Below are positions 56,370 to 64,000 of a DNA stretch of 64,000 nucleotides, piece after piece. Source of the stretch: Helichrysum umbraculigerum (Eukaryota > Streptophyta > Magnoliopsida > Asterales > Asteraceae); the NCBI GenBank assembly GCA_949592205.1, contig CATIUR010000003.1, positions 85,151,001 to 85,215,000 on the forward strand, written 5' to 3'. The stretch's first letter is position 1. Each line of letters opens with the position of its first letter. Below the pieces are notes generated by a model. That model was not told where the DNA came from, did not search any database, and saw only the letters and a list, made by a program, of their open reading frames with translations. The translations under genes and the position numbers were made by a program.

Positions 56370-56401
56370 CTAGTATATTGACCCGTGTATACACGGGTTT
56401 G
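56370..56401 (-). mobile_element. Helitron-like 3' terminus 2
   Basis: The same palindrome ACCCGTGTATACACGGGT (56381-56398) is followed on the minus strand by CAATATACTAG. The next base is C rather than the expected T, so this end may be mutated or nested. The inner sequence differs from terminus 1. Confidence 0.5.
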
Positions 56402-57480
56402 ACAAAGAGTAACATTGTAAGATTATTTTGTAAATTTGTAACTATACTAAATTAATGTGCAATCCTAGATAAGATTTAAATTGTTATGTCTTGTAAAAAA
56501 GTATGTGGATAATGACTTGGCGTGCCACGTATACATATGTTACCGGTTAAGGGTTCAGCAGGTGAAAAACTACATCAAAAACCCACTTTTGCAAGTAGGT
56601 TGCATTCTTAGGCCTCGTCCAAAGTTAGTCCCACACCATAGATTTTCGGGCATAGTTGGTTGCATTTCACGGGACTTTTCCCATATTTATCAGGCACATA
56701 CAAACTCTCAAGCAAAGCATAGCTGTTGCACCAATTAGACTTTAAGTTTTGGCTAAAAGCACAAACTCACCACCATAACTCTAGTACATTTATTCGAGCA
56801 TAGGACATAACCATGTACAAATCTTAATAAACTAAAAGAAGCCAAATAATGTCACAGCTCACATAAGATATTAAAAGTATATAATTAATTCATAAAACCT
56901 CCTAGTTCATTTTTATTTAAGACTATATTATAACAAAAAAGAAAATGACTTTTGCAAATATATTTAGAGGTAACAACTTCGACCCATTTGGTTAAGACCA
57001 AGTTAACGATGTTCATACCTCATAACTCATTTTGTCCAAAATAACCAGCCCGACCCATTTTGTCACCGTTAAGAATCAAAGAGCCACACCAACTTTAACT
57101 ACAACCTCAATTACAACTCCTATCACTATATATATCTTTCTGGCATATCACATACATACACATTTTACAGTCACATATTTGAACTTTTCTAGTAGTTCAT
57201 AAACAGCCTCTGGCATATCACATATATACACATTTTACAGCCACATAAACAGCCTCTGATTATTCATGATGATGCCCTAGAAGGTGCAAAGCTTGTAACA
57301 TTCCCAATCTCTTGTACATAAAACATTCCTATCCGGGCCTACACGCATGATCAATTCATGTTCCTTTCAATATGAATAATCAATTCCTTAACATTCTGTT
57401 ATATTTTTACAGCAACCACACATGAAAAGTCATAACTGGGAGAATCGAACCATGTAAATAACTTGAAGTAAAATATATGG
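56402..57480. other. Presumed Helitron interior without recognised gene
   Basis: A unit CTGGCATATCACATA.ATACACATTTTACAG is duplicated at about 57140 and 57210. A plus-strand frame at 56481-56738 has no recognisable domain. Confidence 0.4.
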
Positions 57481-57685
57481 TTATATTTTCAATAAATACC
57501 AGATACGATAAAAAGTTATACCTTTGGAAGTTCCATAAGATGTTTCGCTAGCATTATTTGAAAGTGAATACAAGTCATGTGTAAGGTTAAAAGAAGGAAT
57601 CTGAGTATTGATTTCTACTACTGACCTCTGTTTCAAATTTCTACTAACAACCTTATTGGGTTTGGCAGTTTGCACATAAGTATCA
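57481..57685 (-). pseudogene. Unidentified exon fragment, cut by element C
   Basis: The minus-strand frame has ordinary protein-like composition (HDTYVQTAKPNKVVSRNLKQ, LYSLSNNASETSYGTSKG) and then a plausible donor (CCAAAG|GTATAAC near 57523). The upstream part is lost in LTR C, which begins at 57686. I do not recognise the family. Confidence 0.35.
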
Positions 57686-58988
57686 TGTGACACCCATCAA
57701 ATTAGGACTAGTTATTAGATCCTAATCATCTAGTAGTACATATAATTAGTGCTATGTTTTAGGCTAATTGTATGTATCAATATGTATATTGTTATATATA
57801 TATCAGTACGCGATTTGTTTAAATCGTGCATTTTCAAATCGGCCGAATTCCGATTCATCTATACGGCGTTGGTGAAAACAAGTATTAAGTAATATAGAAT
57901 CATTATTTAATACAACTCATTATTTATTACATATTATTTCGATAATATTTCAAAAGAAACTCGTATCGTCTAAAACAATCATACGCAACCAAAAATGAGT
58001 GAAACGCGTTCGATAATCAAAACCAACCAAAGTTATATTTTTATAACTCATTAACAAGTATTTTAATAAAATACTTCAACTCAAAAATATCGAAAGCTTA
58101 TTCGTTATTTAAAAACGTATATATAATACATAACGTCTAAATATACATTTAAACGATCGGGTAAACGAACACGGATATAATACCAATTATTTGAGACAAA
58201 ATATAACAAAAATCCACCTCCTTTTTGACTTGGAAAAATCAGCCAAACAAGATCCATGAAACATGGATCTTGTTCTTGACTTTAACCACCACCATCATCT
58301 CATCTTTCTTCATTCAATCACCAACTCAATCTCTCTCATTCTCTCTCTAATCTCTGATCTTTCTCTCTCTAAAATCAGCCACTTTCACCACCATAATCCA
58401 CCATCAAAACCTCTTCGGATCATCAAGTCGATTGAAGCAAAAACGATCACGAGAACGCGAGCTACGCTTCCACCTTTTCGGATTCTTCATTCGATCATTG
58501 TAAGAATCCCGACACTTTCGTAAAATACTTGTATTATGTTTATATAGATGATATATTGTTCATACAACTTGTTAATGTCCAAATCTAAATCTTAAAAACG
58601 TTTTTCATAAGTATGTATGTATGACAGATTCTGTCTCTAAAAAACAGTCCCACAAAATCGTTAATATCTCGAGCTCTAAGATGAGTTAGACAACCAATTT
58701 TTTTTTAAAAGTTGCGTATTGAAAAGAGCTACAACTTTCGTGTTTTACACTTTTTCCAGATCTGTACGGATTTAAGTATAGAAGCTGATCTTTGAATGTT
58801 ACTCGTTTCCGAACCAAATCCGACTACCTTTCATGTTGATTTTTGTTAAAAATAGCAGATGAACTTATAAAATTACCATAAAGTTCAGATTTACACTAGA
58901 CCCATAGGGGAACATCTGTGATTTTTGGTGGGTCTTTATTTGGACTAAAAAGTATAGAAAACGAGAGGGTTGTTGAGTCAAAAATCTG

Positions 58989-59302
58989 GAGATTATAACT
59001 AACAGGGGCAACACGATTATAACTAACAGGGGCAACACGATTATAACTAACAGGGGCAACACGATTATAACTAACAGGGGCAACACGATTATAACTAACA
59101 GGGGCAACAAGATTATAACTAACAGGGGCAACACGATTATAACTAACAGGGGCAACAAGATTATAACTAACAGGGGCAACAAGATTATAACTAACAGGGG
59201 CAACACGATTATAACTAACAGGGGCAACAAGATTATAACTAACAGGGGCAACAAGATTATAACTAACAGGGGCAACAAGATTATAACTAGAAGTGGTAAC
59301 AA
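58989..59302 (+). repeat. 24-base minisatellite in LTR C
   Basis: About 13 near-perfect copies of ATAACTAACAGGGGCAACAC plus GATT; one base alternates between C and A (CAACACGATT or CAACAAGATT). On the minus strand it gives an artefactual Leu-Pro-Leu-Leu-Val-Ile-Ile repeat. It occupies the slot held by palindrome arrays in A and B. Confidence 0.95.
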
Positions 59303-60104
59303 CTAGTAATCACGTAAGACAACAACACAACAACACATGACCTATACGAATACTAAACACTTCAAATACACTTTACAAGTATTTCATTTCAACATTTCAA
59401 TAATAACGTTTTGAGATTATTATTACAATTAATCACCAACGAGCCGTATACGATTTTCACAACTTTAAACATAAACATTAACCAAAGTATTTGGACATAA
59501 CTAGTTGAGGGAACAACTAGCATAGATGGTCTGTAAAGTCATCTAATCAAATAAAACCTTGCGCGTCTAAGACGCCCTGCAGGTTTCAGTCGATTGAACG
59601 ACATCATTTGTCTTGTAAACCATCATTTGTGCTTGATAGCATCTCATTAGGCTCAGGTGAGTCTCATAGCCCCTTTTTAAATACTTTTACCTAGGGGTGT
59701 GATTGCATTGCTCTGTTTTGTTTTACAATATGAACGCAAGTACCATCAAATCAAATACTACATGAGTTATTTTCACTAATCATTTTAAAGCCCTCCATCA
59801 GCATAGTTTGGTAATACGTAGTAGCGTGAATATTAGTATATGGTACCATATAGGTTTGACCAGCCTCATCCGGGTTAGCACGCACTAACTGGTAAAACGG
59901 ATGTATTAATATTTGTGAAGACGAGTGTTGATTAGGCACTCGTAGGAGGCACCTCGATCAGGATACCTTAAATGTGGACCTGACATCTCGAGTTAAGCTC
60001 AGACTATGTGCTCATGGCTGTATAACTTTGTGTTTGCTTAATTGCATTTTAAATTCAATTATCATTAAATCTTGCGGTTCATACAAATATGTGTTGACAT
60101 ACAA

Positions 60105-60156
60105 ACCTGTGAGCTCACCAGCGTTTCGCTGACCCATTTTAGCATGTATCACAGGT
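60105..60156 (+). promoter_or_regulatory. Conserved nested stem structure in LTR C
   Basis: ACCTGTGA / TCACAGGT outer arms, GTGAGCTCAC palindrome and CAGCG-TTT-CGCTG stem, as in A and B. Confidence 0.55.
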
Positions 60157-60457
60157 ACTCAGCAGCAGTAGGTCTGCCACTCAAGATGTCCATTAGCTCG
60201 AGTCACATTCAGACATCAAGAGATTGTCATACATTACTATATTTTGTATAAATTAGTTATGCCATAGAATCTCTATCATTCGAACTCAAGGGCTTTTGTA
60301 AACTATATTATAACGGTGTAAAACCTTTATTTTATCAATGTATTTGTAAACGACGCATGTAGTGGTCGTTCATTATGTAATCTTGTGTGCTTTGTATATT
60401 GATTAGTCGCGCCACGAACCGACCCGCTTCCGCATCATAATTTGTAGGTGCGACAGA

Positions 60458-60472
60458 TTGGTATCAGAGCCT
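60458..60472 (+). promoter_or_regulatory. Primer binding site of element C
   Basis: TTGGTATCAGAGCC lies two bases after the LTR end, initiator tRNA-Met type. Confidence 0.9.
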
Positions 60473-61252
60473 AAGGTTATAGTGAACTAGGTTGCATTTA
60501 GTGGGCCTAGACTATGACCGTTAGGCAGTATTCCTTATTAGATATAATTGGTTCAGTGATTACACCATATGAGTTTAATTTAACATAGCTTAGCTAACTA
60601 TGTACAATTAAATGAATACGATGTGAAAACTGAAAGGGGTTATGTTGAACAGGAATGCGATAGTTGACTCTGACCACTAGAGAAACCGAGACTTATACTT
60701 GGTTTGTGCTAGAAAAGCATTAGACTATTATGTGATATAGGCGTATATACATACATAGGCCTCATTTATGTGCTACCTTATAGGCTATTATATATTGAAG
60801 ATATATGATTAAGCCTCACTCGCGTATTATCTTCTAAGCTATTATATATATCGAATATATATAGATCACACACGATAATACACTCGTTAACATCTTCACT
60901 ACCAAAGACGATGAGTATGAATTACTATCGTCTATCCTTTTTATACGCACATAACATCTCACAACACATTCCGCTGTACAATCACATGTTCACGAGGAAT
61001 ATATCATTCGTACTTCCTCCATCATTCAAATTCTTCGGAATCACAAGTGGAACTTATTGTTTGAAGGACTATTAGGTTCCATAAGTAAAACCTTACCCCA
61101 CCCACTCGCATCTAGTATGCAACTCTGTTGTTTGTCAAATGTGATTATAACTTATGTCATTGTATATTACCCCATAAATATATATATGCATATGTGATGT
61201 ATCATGTTTTGGTGCAAACAACTCATCCACTCTATTTGCTTTTGTCAGAATC
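60473..61252 (+). other. Element C leader, without ORF0
   Basis: The first about 270 bases and the last about 110 bases align with B's leader. The middle has no long frame, whereas B carries the 228-codon ORF0 there. Imperfect repeats around TAGGCTATTATAT occur near 60770-60860. Confidence 0.6.
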
Positions 61253-64000
61253 ATGCCGCCGAAGAGGAAAGATTTCAGTCAAGCTGAACTCAATGCTGCG
61301 GTTACCCGAGCTGTAGCCGAAGCCATGGCTGCTCGAGACGCTCAAAGGAATGAAGAGACAGTTAATGCCACTCCTACTCCTGTTATCAAACCTTGTTCCT
61401 ACAAGGATTTTCTCAGCTGCAAACCATTGTATTTCAAGGGCACAGAAGGTGCCATTGGCCTGATCAGATGGATTGAAAGAATGGAATCTGTCTTCAGTCT
61501 CTGTAACTGTGCTGAAGATAGTAAGGTCAAGTTTGCTGCTTACACCTTTCAAGAAGGTGCACTAACGTGGTGGAACACCCACGCAAACTCTATTGGCGTC
61601 GAGATCGCAAACCGACTTCCTTGGCCTGAATTGAAGAAAAAGCTAAGGGAGAAGTACTGTCGCGAGGAAGAACTACACCGACTGGAAGTGGAGTTCTGGC
61701 ATCTGGCGGTACAAGGGAACGATATTGCTGGGTACACCACCAAGTTCCAGCAATTCGCTCTGTTGTGCCCAGGTTTGGTTGATACGGAAGGAAAAAGTAT
61801 CAAGAAATACATCCGCGGCCTCCCGGAGAATATCCAGGGGAATGTCGCCTCAGCTCAACCAACCACTCTGGAAAGAGCTATCGGAATTGCTCATGAACTC
61901 ATGGCCATGGTTGTCAGCCGTGAGACATGTGTTCCATCTTCTGGTAACAACAACAAAAGAAAGTGGTCTGGGAACACCACTCAAAACCAATCATCATCAA
62001 AGAGGTCTGAGTCTGATAAGACCACCAACACTGGTTCTGGATCCAGCAAGGGTTACACTGGGAATAAGCCCTACTGTTCAAAGTGCCGCCGTCACCACGA
62101 TGGTCCTTGCGGTACCCCATGTGGAAAATGTCAAAGGTATGGACATTTGACCAAAGACTGCAGGTCTACCACTGCCAACACCAACACCACCACCAGCCAA
62201 CCAAAGTCCTGCTATGAGTGTGGAGATACTGGACACTTTAGGAATGAATGCCCGAAGCTGAAGAACAAGGGTAACAACACTGCGAAGGGAAGAGCTTTCG
62301 TTCTGAACTCAGGAGAGGCCCGTCAGGACCCGAATGTGGTCTCGGGTACGTTTCTTCTCAACAATCTTACTGCTTCTGTTCTGTTTGATACTGGTGCTGA
62401 TAGGAGCTTCATATCTGATGAGTTTAGTCCATTGCTTGACATTGCCCCTATTGCATTAGATGCTAAGTATATTGTAGAGTTAGCTAATGGTAAACTCATA
62501 GAGACCGATAGTGTGATACCTAATTGCACTTTAAATCTATCTGATGAAATCTTCTCTATTGACCTTATACCCGTTGAGATTGGAAGTTTCGACGTCATTA
62601 TTGGAATGGATTGGTTATCCAAGCACCGAGCTGAAATTGTCTGCTACGACAAATTCGTCCGTATACCTCTTGTCACCGGTAGTACTCTAATCATACAAGG
62701 GGAGACCGGTAGGACGAGACTGAATATCATATCCTGCATGAAAACTCGCAAGTACCTTAGGAAAGGGTACCAGGCGATCCTCGCACATGTCTTGGAGAAA
62801 AAGTCGGAAGAGAAACAACTTGAGGATGTGCCCATTGTTAGAGATTATCCAGAAGTCTTTCCCGAAGACTTACCTGGCCTTCCACCACCGAGACAAGTTG
62901 AGTTCTCGATTGATCTCGTGCCGGGGGCAGCACCTGTTGCACGAGCACCATATCGCTTAGCCCCTTCAGAACTTCAGGAATTGTCTACTCAGTTGCAGGA
63001 ACTCCTGGATAAGGGATTCATTAGACCGAGTTCTTCACCATGGGGAGCTCCGGTTCTGTTTGTAAAAAAAGAAAGACGGTTCATTCAGAATGTGTATCGA
63101 CTATAGAGAGTTGAACAAATTGACCGTCAAGAACCGTTACCCACTTCCTCGTATTGATGACCTATTCGACCAACTTCAAGGGTCAAGTTTCTATTCGAAG
63201 ATAGATCTAAGATCAGGTTATCATCAGTTACGAGTTCGTGACATCGACATCCCAAAGACTGCCTTCCGAACTCGCTATGGTCATTACGAGTTTCAGGTTA
63301 TGGCCTTTGGTTTGACTAACGCACCGGCAGTATTCATGGATCTTATGAACCGAGTGTGCAAACCATATCTCGACAAGTTTGTCATTGTCTTCATTGATGA
63401 CATTCTCATTTACTCGCGCAATGAGCAAGAGCACGCGCAGCATCTCAAAGTCATTCTAGAACTTCTTAGACACGAAGAGTTATATGCTAAATTCTCCAAG
63501 TGTGAGTTCTGGATGCAAACCGTTCAATTCCTTGGTCATGTGATTGATAGTCAAGGAATTCACGTAGATCCATCAAAGATTGAGGCTATCAAGTGTTGGC
63601 AAGCACCGACGACGCCGACCGAAGTACGCCAATTCTTAGGACTGGCAGGTTATTATCGGCGCTTCATTGAGAATTTCTCCAAAATAGCTCAACCTCTCAC
63701 AATACAGACTCAGAAGGAAAAGAAGTTCGATTGGACTGATAAACAAGAGTCAACATTTCAGTTATTGAAGCAAAAGCTTTGCAGTGCACCAATTCTATCA
63801 TTACCCGAAGGCAACGAAGATTTCGTGGTATACTGCGATGCCTCACACCAAGGTCTTGGTTGCGTGTTGATGCAACGAGACAAGGTTATTGCCTACGCCT
63901 CCCGACAACTCAAAGTTCACGAGAAGAACTACACAACTCATGATCTCGAATTAGGAGCCGTAGTGTTCGCTCTCAAGATCTGGAGACACTATCTGTATGG
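61253..64000 (+). pseudogene. Element C gag-pol (gag, protease, RT, part of RNase H) with one frameshift
   Basis: The start is ATG 61253 (MPPKRKDFSQAELN). Gag core: KPCSYKDFLSCKPLYFKGTE, ALTWWNTHANS and RGLPENIQGNVASA. Two CCHC knuckles follow: CGKCQRYGHLTKDC and CYECGDTGHFRNEC. The aspartic protease has LFDTGADRSFIS and IIGMDWLSKHRAEI. RT begins PWGAPVLFVKK; an A run at 63063-63069 has one base too many, so this frame ends at 63106. RT continues in the next frame with MCIDYRELNKLTVKNRYPLP and FIDDILIYS, then RNase H (YCDASHQGLGCVLMQR, HDLELGAVVFALKIW) to the window end. Apart from that shift it has no stop. Gag and pol are one fused frame in this group, so the shift is damage or a sequence error rather than programmed. 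Confidence 0.93.

Larger units (their letters stand above)
57686..60455 (+). repeat. 5' LTR of element C
   Basis: 2,770 bases, TGTGACACCC...GTAGGTGCGACA. Ends and several inner blocks align with the LTRs of A and B. The middle holds a 24-base minisatellite instead of palindromes. The nested stem structure is at 60105-60156. Confidence 0.92.
57686..64000 (+). mobile_element. Element C: 5' part of a Ty3/gypsy chromovirus-type element
   Basis: Complete 5' LTR, primer binding site, leader and gag-pol into RNase H, where the window ends. It resembles A and B in LTR ends, leader and protein. Integrase and the 3' LTR should lie beyond 64000. The left target sequence is TATCA (57681-57685). Confidence 0.93.

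Noticed and set aside
58865..59302. Minus-strand frame with 13 copies of a Leu-Pro-Leu-Leu-Val-Ile-Ile unit, resembling a membrane repeat protein
   Set aside because: The unit length of the DNA minisatellite (24 bases, a multiple of three) keeps any frame open; relatives A and B lack it.

Overview
The window is repeat-rich plant nuclear DNA, most likely from a eudicot and probably Asteraceae. That placement is an inference from the look of the Ty3/gypsy families and of one AGAMOUS-like exon, not from a database search. There is no bacterial, organellar or viral operon structure. Almost all long open frames belong to LTR retrotransposons; the only host-gene traces lie in an island at about 46.3-57.7 kb.

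Layout. Positions 1-4165 hold the 3' end of a chromovirus-type Ty3/gypsy element (A: RNase H, integrase, chromodomain-like tail, 3' LTR). It sits in a piece of an older LTR (G, minus strand; 4166-4541, 41485-42086 and 44621-46322). G is also broken by element B, a relative of A. B's left LTR runs from 4542 to 37010 and is split by two Athila-type elements. D (minus strand, 5762-17475, target duplication GTCGC) is one. E (plus strand, 18366-36616) is the other, and E is itself broken by F, a non-coding LTR element arranged as LTR-internal-LTR-internal (24096-32893). The nest is therefore four levels deep: F in E in B in G. B's decayed internal region is 37011-41484 and its right LTR is 42087-44620.

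The region 46323-57685 carries a 5'-truncated, frameshifted gene of the IDN2/FACTOR OF DNA METHYLATION family (coiled coil plus XH domain), a decayed L1-type LINE, a long imperfect hairpin, two Helitron-like 3' ends, the last exon of an AGAMOUS-like MADS-box gene and an unidentified exon. From 57686 to the window end lies the 5' half of element C, a relative of A and B with a long gag-pol frame broken by one frameshift.

Main observations. (1) B and D have independently suffered the same unusual rearrangement. In each, the internal region is cut short and followed by a second copy of the element's own upstream target flank, then by an LTR with the target-site duplication on both sides, so each insertion has three copies of its TSD. 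(2) Most LTR families here carry a private cluster of short GC-rich palindromes or tandem repeats. In D and E these lie just upstream of a TATA box; in A, B and C a different array occupies the same slot. (3) B has an extra 228-codon coiled-coil frame before gag that C lacks. (4) A compact set of nested stems is conserved in the LTRs of A, B and C, and a noncoding block after integrase is shared by D and E.
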